DNA of 64,000 nucleotides, from assembly GCA_950106755.1 (NCBI GenBank), contig OX467083.1:50606555-50670554 (forward strand). The letters run 5' to 3'. Positions 13,001 to 22,840 of the stretch are shown here, piece after piece. The translations under genes and the position numbers were made by a program. This DNA is from Climacium dendroides. Its lineage: Eukaryota > Streptophyta > Bryopsida > Hypnales > Climaciaceae. Position 1 is the stretch's first letter. Every line of letters begins with the position of its first letter. The notes below the pieces were generated by a model that ran no database searches, had not been told where the DNA came from, and saw nothing but the letters and a program-made list of their open reading frames with translations.

Positions 13001-13551
13001 TCTCCCGCTACTTCGGAAAGTCTGCCAACCTCCCCCTTGGTAAATTGTCTTCTCCTTGAGGTTCTATTCTTTTGAGTCTATAAGTTTTGATCCGTCATTG
13101 TAGTAAGAGAAGTGTGAAAAGTGCTTTGTGTGACCTGATTCCGGAAACTGTGAGAGCATACTCCTCCCTCCTCCTACAACTGTGTTGTCTTGGGTGTGTT
13201 GTTTAGTAGATTTAGAGTACAGAGAGGATAATTGTACAAGTGGTGAGTCCCCACCCCTTTCTAGATCAAGGGCGGACCCTCTGAGGATAAAACAAAGGCA
13301 ACAAAAACCAGTGACGGAAGAGAGACGGAACTCAAATCCGGGTGTGTCCGGATCCGGAACGGAATCCGGAATGTACTAAGTTTCCGGAACGAGATAGGGT
13401 AAGTGAAATAAGGGAGATTAAGTGAGTAGTTACAATCCGGATACTTCTAATTCAATCGATATCATACTAGAGTTCCCTGGAACGATAATTCGTGTCAACT
13501 TGCAACCATTTGTCGTTGTAAGGATACTTACGGCTAACTGCGCGTACGACA
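10007..13551 (+). mobile_element. Copy A: 3.5-kb element with TG...CA ends, probably a solo LTR carrying an ORF
   Basis: It begins TGTGGGAATCCGGAA and ends CGCGTACGACA, flanked by the 5-bp duplication CATTT (10002-10006 and 13552-13556). TG...CA ends and a 5-bp duplication are the marks of an LTR-retrotransposon integrase, yet the two ends are not direct repeats of each other, so the whole unit behaves like a single very long LTR. It holds an upstream AT-rich block, a long ORF at 10430-12379, a second TATA-like stretch (TAGTATTTTAAGG near 12590), and about 950 bp of downstream sequence. Copies C and D have the same kinds of ends, which supports the boundaries. The solo-LTR reading is inference; the ends and duplication are seen directly. 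Confidence 0.75.
10430..12379 (+). CDS. Gag-like or 'putative plant transposon protein' ORF of copy A, intact
   Basis: The ORF encodes 649 residues with no internal stop, the only intact member of this family in the window. Residues about 1-230 form a globular region (PDSPKLHKQLEEDLTRLGC, then VTWTEDIWADIYQF and KDGFAISECKDERHRRILEF), ending SIYLFHLYHQQELL. It resembles the plant-transposon-protein domain common in plant retroelements. A charged linker follows with a basic patch (KKRKS), then a coiled coil at about residues 340-430 (EAERNLLQTRVNWAEGEM). The C-terminal 150 residues are disordered, ending in a basic tail (GSRSKKGWKPRH). I chose the ATG at 10430 because all copies share MASG/MASGPV there; the open frame begins at 10361. 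A nucleocapsid-like role is possible but no zinc knuckle is present. Confidence 0.65.
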   Translation: MASGPVQKIAVFARVISPAIPDSPKLHKQLEEDLTRLGCVGLLHRPWNLKSEEMIQELLHGVPNQYELTLRGRPVTWTEDIWADIYQFRKSGNGLASRTDRFVAGKFTGSANPKDGFAISECKDERHRRILEFLIPILYPEKPTRVTITVSNTIFGAMENRVVHWGRVIAGIVAKLANHVTRAKASPISIYLFHLYHQQELLSAAEIIQYDTGKTLLSYGLSREEAEDPVESEPEELPEERLTDPRTKKRKSTDPGSRIKPPTMERGESSKGPEMETESAFFNAGLEWIREAKVLHDGLSDLVIDTAEVLKVDPDQIVEAVKRLPKPEDLKKREDRIQELEAERNLLQTRVNWAEGEMVAAKEKEKEALALVKNLTRAVNIKADIITKATLFDSKMISEGHITGTKVVTILVDFTARIERVFKEIQKLLAAIDPTHAMDFSTFPKLPFVTGTPGKPMADSATRMEGLREILTPVEPFASKIRMTELNLRPASEPEPESSVKTVPVPSKFSTPEVPKAQTMPNLMTGSFKVPGQQVRRDLINRIGGMTNPARTNPKGFVHMQETTPEKGSEPATLEDTTPEKEKEVQVIEDSDEESAHSTSGTKGDSNLSPATRHIQTRATAKTTPAKNTKGTPTSQAGSRSKKGWKPRH

Positions 13552-13556
13552 CATTT

Positions 13557-15200
13557 CAATCCCGTAATTGTACACCGTGGCAACTATGAATGTCTGTAGT
13601 GTGTTTCTCCAAATAGAAGTTCCTAAAACGGTGTTTGTAGACATGAATACACTATACTATGGGTGAAACCAATTGACACGCGAGGGAACCCTACGTATGT
13701 GCGTGACGACGCAGGAATCCTTTTGGTGAACTTCTGCCATAAACTCCCTTGCATAGCCGAGCCATTCATCTTCCCGAGTTAAGCCACACAGGTATTTTTC
13801 TCCGATGCGGTAGATAGACCTGGTTGGAAAGTGGTCTTACGCCACAAAACCCATTCGAAATGAGAGGTACTCGACCGCACAGATGCCTTCATCACAACTA
13901 ATGGCGAGGCCATGGGACTTACAGCTCCATGAAGAGTGCTGGATAGAAGCTCCACCGCCAATCTAGTCGGAGCCATCGAATTATTGGTGAAAGAGAACTT
14001 ATTGGCGCAAGAGCAATATTAGGTACAGTCTTGCTTAGGTCTGTAGTCGGAAGGTAATCACGTCGTTTTTAGTGTCCCTCATTGTATCATGGGTCGCGGA
14101 GCATCACAGAAGCTAAACGCGTCATGCAACAATCAGGCAAGTAGACCACTTGCAAACATTTTGGGCAGTTAGTAGTTATATCAGAGTCATTAATTAGACT
14201 CTCCAGTCGTGCTTCAGTCATTCTGTAGTTGCATCACAGTCATGGTGAAGTCATACTGCAATCAGTTAAGCTTCACTTGCCACAAGGTGTCCCTTCCTCT
14301 CAATGTCACCCCATTTATTGGGTGATGACTTTGCCTTTGTCATTGTCCTTCATTCATACTCAATACAATTTCCCGCTTGTGCAGGTACTGTATTAGCCAC
14401 ATTTCTATGAACCTTGGTGTCCAATGCATGAATGCAAACTTTATCAACCAAGTGTGAATGCCAAAACCGCAAATATGATGTGGGAGTAGTGTTCACCTCA
14501 TCTTTGAGACATTGGCATGCTAGTTGCCGCCTCAAACGCCTCCATGTTCAATGAGCTTCCACCCCGAGTAGTATTATACCTTCCTTGTACACTTCATGTT
14601 GTATGTACTTCATTTGAATAATGACACCCTCACATCTCTCTCGTTATATCTAAATGTTGTTTCATTTCAGACTTCCTGCATCACATCTTATCGGAAGTTC
14701 CATCCATTTGCAGCATGGCCCCCTCTATCATATTCCCCTAAACACCTTACTGCATGCCCCTAGTTATATGTGCAAGAAGTCCCAGTGATTCTGCAGTCAT
14801 ATTGAAGTCACATACCCGATACCGTAGTTGCCCGCTCTTGTCCTCCGTGGACCGCTCTGGGGCTTCACTTCTTTTTCTTTATGTATAAGTAAAAGAAAAC
14901 ATCTTCCCCATGACTTCTTTCAGTCCTACAGTCATACTGCAATGACTTGACAGTCCCCTATAGTCTCCAGTCACGTTTCTGGTAGCTACGTCACTTCCTC
15001 GTGGACCCTGTGGACGGAACGTTGTGGATGAACCTCCAACGCAGTCACTGTTCATCCCACAGTGAATCGCGCGACTGCAGAATGACTGAATCACGACTGC
15101 AGCGTTGTGAAGATCGGCCCGTTGGTGCAATTACGGAGGTGAAGTCACGATGCAGTCGTAAAATCCCTGCAGTCACGATAACCCCCAATTCCTTGTAGTG
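13557..15200. mobile_element. Right part of a CACTA transposon interrupted by copy A
   Basis: The plus strand ends ...AATTCCTTGTAGTG at 15200, so read inward it starts CACTACAAGGAATTGGGGG, a classic CACTA terminus. The next three bases, TTA, would be one half of a 3-bp target duplication. Dense motifs of the type AGTCAC, GTGACT and TGCAGTCA at 14200-14290 and 14780-15185 look like subterminal transposase-binding repeats. The same motifs occur left of copy A. The element disrupts the RING-type gene that begins at 15391 on the minus strand. I identified no transposase, so it is probably non-autonomous or deleted. Confidence 0.6.
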
Positions 15201-15391
15201 TTATCAATGTGGCACCACTCAATGTAGTTGGCGCAGTCTTTGTAACTCCATGGGTCAGGCACGTCCTCCCACCCCCTAAATGCAAGCTTTGAGGGGTTAC
15301 GTAAAACATGGAATCGCTTTCGATGTTTGTTTCCTGGTCGTAGTCGGGTCTTGTCTCGTTCCTCCTTGGTCATTCTAGCCGGTGTCGCCAT
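15201..15391 (-). pseudogene. N-terminal fragment of the K-element RING gene, cut by the CACTA end
   Basis: It encodes about 63 residues from the ATG at 15391 (MATPARMTKEERDKTRLRPG...), ending EWCHID, where the CACTA terminus begins. It is nearly identical to the start of the RING gene at 48587, which continues KVFPKERHQF. No continuation was found on the other side of the CACTA region, so the rest may be deleted. Its divergent neighbour is the kinase fragment at 16009. Confidence 0.75.
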
Positions 15392-16008
15392 TTTTGTAGA
15401 AAATCGCGAAAACCTCCCACATAGCAATCAAGTACATCCCAAATGACGCTCACAATCAGCTCAATGAAGAGATGGGAGGCTGAGAGTATGCAGGGCGGGG
15501 ACAAATGGGGCGGGGACGACTTTATATAGGGCTAGCTGGGGACGTCCGGGCACGGACACCATTGAGTGGGGGCACAGACGTGGAGGAATGGAGGATAGGC
15601 CGTGGACGCCATTGATGTCTAGGTGCGGACGCCATTGAATGGGGCGCGGACGCCAACGTGGTCGAGGCGCGGACGCCTAGGCGGCAACCATAGGGCGGGG
15701 ACGTGAAAGAACCAGGCGAGAACGCCATCATAGTTGGGCGGGGACGTGAATTGATAGGGCGGGAACACGAGGGGGACGGGGCGTGGACATGAGAGGGGAG
15801 GGGACTATATAAAGCGAGTCCCCGCCCTCATTCCCTTTGCCAAGTCCGTGCCCTATGCCTCACACGCTAGTTCGTCCCCACAGCTTATACAAGTGAGTTT
15901 GGTGGGTGGTGGGCTTGGCCTGCATATGTGACCTGTTTTTTTGAAATTTTTTTAAACTTTCATGCTTCGGGATTGATATGGAGGCCCATTGGAATTTTTT
16001 TTTTCATT
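15392..16008. promoter_or_regulatory. Bidirectional promoter with GC-rich minisatellite, K-type unit copy 1
   Basis: Two TATATAAA boxes point outward: one for the minus strand at 15521-15528 and one for the plus strand at 15806-15813. Between them lies a GC-rich imperfect tandem repeat built on GGGGCGCGGACGCCA-like units. The same arrangement recurs at 48146-48457. Each TATA box lies upstream of its gene, RING-type to the left and kinase to the right, with leaders of roughly 130-200 bp. The layout is seen; promoter activity is inferred. Confidence 0.6.
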
Positions 16009-16327
16009 ATGACAGGGGAAGGGAGTGGATCGATGGAGAAACGTCCTATGTTTGTAGATTTGAATGATGTCGGTGAGATGGTAATTCCATCCACGAACAC
16101 GTTGATGGCCTCAGGTTCATCAAATCCTTCTTTATCAGGCCAAAAGAAGCGCAAGAAAGCACAAAATCCCCATATGCCTCCACATGAATTTATAGTTGAA
16201 GGGAGAGCAATAGCTGTGGCGTTCTACATTTGGCGAAGTACAACTATGTTGACGAGGGAGTATGTGGCGATCAACGAAGAAGGATACTACAAACTAACGA
16301 GGGACCTGCGAAGGGAGCTGGAGTCAA
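16009..16327 (+). pseudogene. N-terminal fragment of the K-element kinase gene, cut by copy B
   Basis: It encodes about 106 residues from the ATG at 16009 (MTGEGSGSMEKRPMFVDLND), ending RRELESM, where copy B's TGTGGGAATCC begins at 16328. It closely matches the N-terminus of the kinase gene read from 47953. The kinase domain itself is absent here; the continuation would lie beyond the nested insertions and was not found. Confidence 0.75.
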
Positions 16328-17249
16328 TGTGGGAATCCGGAATCTAGAGACGGATCAAGGTTAAGGGAACTACGTGAGAAAAATCGAAAAAAATCGAAAA
16401 AAATTATAGTTAGAATATGATTTTTGTGTGAAAAAACCCAAATTAGAAAATAAGCGTTCCAACAAAATCCGTAATCGGATCTTATCCGGATCCGGAATTA
16501 CCCGGAACGCAGGAACCTACCGTATAGACCCCGGAGCTATGAGAATAGGATATCGTTAGCATAACGGACCTATAGCCGTTATCCTGATTACCGTAGGGAG
16601 ACGGTTTAGTATTTAAGCTATTTTCCGAGGGTTTTCATCTCCACCTTTCTGTTTTGCTGAGACTGTCCATGTGAGTAGTTGAGAGAAAGAGTGGTGAGTT
16701 AGCGACTAAATTAGGGTTACTTTTCTTGCACCTCGTCCTTACTTAGGTCTTATGGCATCAGGAGCGGTACGGAAGGTAGTTGCATCTGCCCGGATTATCT
16801 CTCCGGCTATTCCAGACAATCCGGAACTACACAAGCAGTTAGAGGAGGATTTGACCAAGTTAGGGTGTGTCGGTTTGTTACACCGACCATGGAACCTTAA
16901 GAGTGAGGAGATGATCCAGGAACTACTCCATGGAGTTTCAAATCAGTATGAGCTCACTCTGAGAGGATGGACCGTTTTGTAGCCGGGAAGTTCACAGGGT
17001 CTGCAAACCCTAAGGACGGATTCGCTATTAGCGAATGCAAAGATGAGAGACATAGGCGAGTTCTAGAGTTCCTCATCCCCATCCTGTACCCGGAAAAACC
17101 TACACAGGTCACCGTTACGATGGCCAATACCATTTTTGGGGCTATGGAGAACCGAGCCGTACACTGGGGTAGAGTTATAGCTGGGTTAGTTTCTAAACTA
17201 GCAGAGCATGTAACCCACACAAAGGCAAGTCCAGTTAGCACCTACCTAT
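16328..17249 (+). mobile_element. Copy B, 5' part (same family as copy A)
   Basis: It starts TGTGGGAATCCGGAA, as in copies A and C, and follows copy A through the leader and the gag-like ORF start at 16752. It stops at the CTAT duplicated by the GT transposon. Relative to copy A the ORF lacks 79 bp between two GAGGACGG repeats (copy A positions 10641 and 10720), which shifts the frame. It resumes at 37842. Confidence 0.8.
16752..17249 (+). pseudogene. Gag-like ORF of copy B, 5' half, frameshifted
   Basis: It opens MASGAVRKVVASARIISPAI, like copy A. After ELTLRG the frame is lost through the 79-bp deletion and continues in another frame from about 16967 (DRFVAGKFTGSANPKDGF...), ending SPVSTYL at the GT insertion. 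The second half (37842-38781) contains TAG and TGA codons where copy A has CAG and CGA. It is non-functional. Confidence 0.75.
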
Positions 17250-17274
17250 AAGGCCTTATTCGTTAAAATGAGAC
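17250..17274 (+). repeat. Left terminal inverted repeat of GT copy 1
   Basis: AAGGCCTTATTCGTTAAA followed by ATGAGAC. The first eight bases are themselves a palindrome (AAGGCCTT). A second short inverted pair, GAGACTAA...AGTCTC, follows immediately. Confidence 0.85.
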
Positions 17275-17734
17275 TAATCCCAGTCTCATTTCTATTTTAA
17301 GGAAAAAAAAGCTTTCAATAAATTGAGACTTCTCATTAAATTGAGACTCGAAGATGTCAAGAAATTTATTTTATTATTATTGGTTTACTTATAGAAGTGG
17401 TTTAATTCACGATCAACGTTTGAATTTCTTACTTCTACATCTTACAACACACATGTGAATATTGGAATATTGCATTCAACTTCAGAAACTAATAAACTAC
17501 TATAGGATGCAAGAAAAAAATTCTACACACAACTTTGCAAAGCAATTGTAAAAAATATACTTTCTATTAATAGAAATCAATATCTACTACATAGTCACAA
17601 TATTTGTAATGAAAGACATTCTATATCCTGTACTATATATGCATTCAAATATCATTTTCATAATCTGTAACTACAGTACAAAAAGCAATCTTGTACTTCA
17701 AATACAACAACAAAAATCTACTACTACGAAATAC

Positions 17735-20590
17735 TCATTCTTCCTCTATAGACTCATTTGCCTCATCGTTGCATTCACCGATTGTAAAGACCGCTATTGA
17801 TGCCTTAATGATGCCAATTTGTAAATTTGGAATCGACACTTTCGGGTTTTTAGTGTTCTCTCGAAAACGAGGCTTCCAAGCCGTTAGAATACATCCCGTA
17901 CTAGACCATGTTGGGTTTAACAGGGTATCTTCACGCCATACATTTCCTTGTTTTGTGTCCCATCCCTCATATGTATCCTCGTTAATGTGCCGATTTGAGG
18001 AAGGTGTCCAATATTTAATTCTGATCATATGCAAATGCCCTAGATCTGGACTTGGGGCTGTAATGGCTCTAGCAAGCCAAAATGGTTTAGAATCCCCATC
18101 AGCGGGACGCATTGCAAGAAAATAACCTTCGTGTGTATCCTTATTCACACGGAATGATGGACGCGGTCAATCACGTCTACGTCCAACGAACGGTGCATCT
18201 TCTGCGTCTTCCTCATGCAATGTGCCATCTCTTTGCATGCGATCTATCTGATTAGGGGCAACTCTAGAAGCAGGCCAAAATCCATCAAATAATGCCTCAC
18301 GCACTTGAAGAGGTGCATCTGGAGCTCCTCGAACGCCTTCCTAGTAATCTTCCAAGGCGCCGTTCTTCCTCGTGAACCCTTCTATATCATCGTCATTTGC
18401 CATTTCATTCCAGTATGCAACAAAACCGTTCAAACCTTTCTTTATGTCTTGAAGTGCCTTCATTGGTTGAGGAACTAGAGGTGGAGGACTATCTGTTGGC
18501 ACTTTAGAAAGCCCGTCTGCAGTCTTGGACCACAATCTAATTCCCTTACCATCCTTTGGCAACCACTTATCATCCGTACACAAATTCTTATATTCCATCA
18601 AAGGCCATCCATTAGAATCCTTGAAAAACTTGAAGTGTTGGGATCTAGAATGACCCTCTAAGAAGTCACCACCCATGCCGAGGTATCCGTGCACAAACGC
18701 CTTGAAGTTAGGAACTTCTTCAATGAGATGAGGAATCACAGGGTGCTCTTCACAATCCATAAATGACTTCATAAGCCTTGGAATTGTTGGATAGTTATTT
18801 GTTTTCAATCTCGAACTCCAACGACCAAAAAGAGCATCAATGTCTTCACGAGTGTGTCCCACAATGAGGAAGTTGATGTACACCTCCCGAAAAATGCCTT
18901 TGTATACAAGCATAGAGCAAAAAGCGAAAACATATCGATTCTTATTGTCCCCTGAACAATTGTCCAACTGCAATATTAATACAGGTGGGAGAGGTTTAGT
19001 TGGAAGTGGTTCATCTGGAGGTGGAAGGAGGGAGTCCAAGCAAGATTCTGCTCCATTCAGAACCGCCTTTATCAAGGTGGATTGGTTATCCTCTACTGAG
19101 AATAACTTGCGGGATGAATTCTTCAGCTGGCCTTCCAAATCACGCAACAGCCTTGCAATCGATCCAATGGTACGATTTGAATCTGTTGGATAAATGTCCA
19201 AACCATAGTGTGCATATTGCACATCGCCATGCCCATGAGCAATCATACCTATAATTGCTACAGGCATTTTCATGAAGGATTCCGTCACCTTGGTTTTGTG
19301 AGAAAAGTGTGGAGAAGCAGTTTTTGAATGATTCATCTTGTCATGAATGATGCACAACATCTTCTCTGGCACTCTTATGGAATCGTTCTGATTTGCGTAG
19401 TAATAATCCCTATGAGCCAATTGCCCTATATTATGGGTAGACAAATGTTTTGACCATTTAGATTTTGCCTCTTCACCCACACAAGCGCTTCTTAATTGCT
19501 TGTACTTGTCACACATTCCACATCTAGCAAATGTATCTCCACGAGCCTTTGCGGCAAACTCAGGAAAAGAATCACGGTGAATATTGCTCAAACCACTAGA
19601 AGAAATTGGTGGCAAATTGAACCTTGCATTAGACTCATTGATTGTTTCCAATTGATCACTCCAACGAAACGAGGATGGAAGAACCATGGCAGTGACCTTC
19701 TTGCCAGACTGGACTGTTCTTGTCTTATGTGGCATCTTATCAGCATTCGGCTCAATTAAATTTTGAAGTGTGGCCGTAGCTTGAATAGTTGCCATGCGAG
19801 GCTTCTTGGATCCAAAATTCCCATGCACATCGATTTGTTTCCCATTTTTGGCTTTTCCTTTGTACCTGTAATAAGTACATTTTGCAATCCCATGAATGAT
19901 CCACCACGCAGTAGGACACACTTCCTTCTCTTTCAATGTGATCCATTCTTTGCCATTAGCGTCTTTGTGGATCTGCCTATGCACCTCCAACAAAGTCTTG
20001 TTGCGAGCCTTGAAGTCACCAGCACCGTACAGTTCAGTCCGTATTGTTTGAATAAGCGCACGCGGAAAATGCTGCACACAAATCTTTCCGCAACAAGTTT
20101 TTGTGGAAACTGCTGTGATCGATTCCATGGTCAAGAGAAGTTCTTTCTTGGGCGGGACCTCAAGATCAACTCTCATGCGAGTTGTTTCATACGACCGAAC
20201 CCCCTTTCGAATTCTTTTGGGATTAATGGCCGTATTATACTTATGTGTTTCGTCATGGTCATATAAAGAAGAACCATCGTACAGAAACACCCTCCTAATG
20301 TGCCAAGAGCGTATAGACCACATATTTGAAGAAGAAAAAAGCTCCTCGTTCAAAGACTCTGCAATGTGAATACCAACTCGGTCATCGCCGAGAGACGTCT
20401 CGTCTTCATCGAAGATCATATCAGGGTGAATGTTTTGAATGACTCCCCTTGCAATGTCCACTCCGTATTCATCTTGAAGAGTGACTGGCTGCGTAACCCA
20501 CTTAACACGAGGAATTCCCTCGCATAAACGAACATCAAGTGGAAGTGTTGGGACTGGATTTGCGAAATCCTGAGGATCATGGTAATCCAT
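17735..20590 (-). pseudogene. DUF7869-like protein with CxxC region and C-terminal domain, two stops
   Basis: An open frame of 749 codons runs from the ATG at 20590 to TAG at 18341. The same frame continues past that TAG and a TGA near 18168 to 17735, giving about 950 residues. Near residues 355-380 is a CxxC/HxxxH region (RCGMCDKY...KHLSTH) that may bind zinc. At about 541-580, LQLDNCSGDNKNRYVF and FLIVGHTREDIDALFGRW are the hallmarks of DUF7869, which is found in many eukaryotic mobile elements; its conserved D, N and H/D residues suggest an RNase-H-like transposase core, but that is inference. The C-terminal part (GYFLAMRPADGD...WTPSS...YEGWD) resembles a small barrel reader. It is the best candidate for the GT transposase. 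The stops fit CAG-to-TAG and CGA-to-TGA. Confidence 0.65.
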
Positions 20591-22840
20591 TGTGCAAACA
20601 AGAAGCTCAAAATGAAAAGCATATCATTGACTCAACAATAACAACTACAATATTCTAAGGTTGTAAGAAAATTTCAATGACTACTGACACTTGATCACAA
20701 AGACTTACAGTAATTTTCGAGAGGCCAGTCCTAAGAATCAATAAGTGCAAGACAAGCAATGAGGAAAAACATTATTCAGTACGTATATAGTCATATAGGA
20801 TTTATCGTCGACTCGAGGATAACCACATAAATGATGTTATCTCCAATAACTCAAGAGCAGGAATCATGTAAATTTTGTTCGTCTCAATTAAATATTAAAT
20901 TGGTTCACATTGAGACAGTATACACAGCATTAATTAGAAAATAGTCTCAGCAAACAATGTCCTACTCTAATGATCACTCCCTTTAAAAATCAATCCCGCC
21001 AGTGAAATGCCAAATAGAAATCTGACGATATCTTCGAGTTGAAAATACTTTGTTCTTTTGTTCAGGTGGACCTTTACAAAATCCAGAACAATCCTCGACA
21101 CTTTCTATGGCTATCGTCGACTCGAGGATATCTTCCAAAACAAAATGTTTTCTTCAAGAATGATTAACTTCAGTATCTCTACAGAAAATTCAATCAAACC
21201 CATCAGGCTGGTCGGATGCACACAACGAATGGATAGCTCAAATCATACATTTCAGGATTATCGTCGAGTCGACGATAATCAATATCTGATTTCCACCAGT
21301 TGACCTCAATTGGTCAGCATTGATGCAACAGTAATTCAGGACTATCAGTACTCATAAATTTTTAAGTTTTTAGTTATCTTCGATCCGACGATAATCATTA
21401 TGTTTCTTATTTCCTAGGACTCTTACTACTCATAAAAGTTTCAGCTCTCAATTATCTTTGATCCGACGATAAGAATTATGTTCCGTATTTACCGGGATTT
21501 ACAATACTTATTAATGTTTCGGTTTTCAGTTATCGTCGATCCGACGCTAAGCATTACGTTCCGTAATTCCCGGCATGTTTCTCGGAAGTTCGGAAAACAG
21601 TTGGACTCCAGTATTTGTTGTACATACAAAATAGACCTCCACAAAAGAGTCGACTGGAGACCATATGTTTCACTCGTTCCACTGATGAATAAGAACCTAA
21701 CTACACAAACAAAGAGGCAAGCAATAATACATAAAGTGTCACACATTACGCAAAGTAATACACACCACTACCATGTAACCAGCTACTAATTTCTTGGTTG
21801 CTAACAAAGCTATGCAATTCTACACTCTCCGCACTCCATCAGAAGTACGCATCCCTCATTACCTATGGTTCAGAAAAAAAACAGTGTGATGTGAGGCGAC
21901 GCGCTCTGCGTGTTCTAAAGGTCACAGGATGCATGAAGCATTCACTCTGGAAAGGGAACAAATAGAGAAGAAGTGAAGGTAAGTTGCGGCGGAGACCCTG
22001 CAAGGGAAAATGTAGAAGAAAAACAATGGCAATGGAGTCGATAGGGGAGACGCATTTTCCAACAATGTTTGAGCAGGAAATTTAAAGCGCGAAAATCCGA
22101 AGTTCAAAATTCCCTCCACGTCCCAACTTTCCAGTGCACATGGGTCATGCGAGCAGTACGAAGGCACCTTTGCAGCTTTCCGTTGTCGACTTTTCAATTA
22201 ATGACTACCGGCCAAAAAAAGATGATTCTCCACATGCACAGTTACTACCTTTGATTTTCCAGCAATTATGTCCCGAATTCAAGAGATTCCTAGCACTTTC
22301 AAGTGTACTTAGGGAATGGCTTTTCCCACGCCATTTCCCCCCATTCCTCGGATGTAGAAATTTTCGCTCTATGTTTAGGAAATCTACATGTACACGGTTC
22401 GGGATTTAGGATTCTTAGAGTTTAGGGTCCAATATTCTAAGGGTTTAGAGATTTTCTAAATTATAATACCTGAACCCTTAAACCCTAAATCTTAACTTGA
22501 AGCCCTAAGAAAACAAAAATTTAAACCGCCTACATTTATCGTAACTTCAAATTTATACTAACATTATGAAAGGTCCAAAATCTTCAAACCTAAGCCCCTA
22601 AACCCTAGGTCGTAACACATTATTGTGAGTCCTTCAAACAAAAAATTTAACGCTAAAACGTAGCAACCCTAAACTTTAAGCCACCCAAATTTATCATAAC
22701 TTCAAAATTACACAAACACAATCATGAATGGTTTACAAAGTTGTGAAGGAATTGACGTCTTGTTAAATGCTTAGTTTTTCCATAATTACGTTTGTTCAAT
22801 CATATACAACCAAATGATTAAACTGAAGTGAAGCAAGTAT
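20591..22840. promoter_or_regulatory. Intergenic region upstream of the DUF7869-like gene, with palindromes
   Basis: No gene is evident. It holds six copies of the 21-bp palindrome at 20802-21550 (own entry). At about 22400-22720 it contains scattered AACCCTAAA-type words resembling degenerate plant telomere repeats. It is AT-rich otherwise, and the promoter of the minus-strand gene presumably lies here. Confidence 0.4.
20802..21550. repeat. Palindrome cluster 1 (six sites)
   Basis: Six 21-bp sites at 20802-20822, 21111-21131, 21258-21278, 21374-21394, 21452-21472 and 21530-21550. The site at 21258 is a perfect inverted repeat, arms TTATCGTCGA and TCGACGATAA around one G. The others differ at one to four positions. 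All lie within 2 kb upstream of the DUF7869-like gene. Confidence 0.85.

Noticed and set aside
13779..13976. Possible polyprotein fragment right of copy A
   Set aside because: A few words look protein-like, but no reverse transcriptase, integrase or RNase H motif could be recognised.
22400..22720. Telomere or interstitial telomere array
   Set aside because: AACCCTAAA words are scattered and degenerate, with no tandem run.
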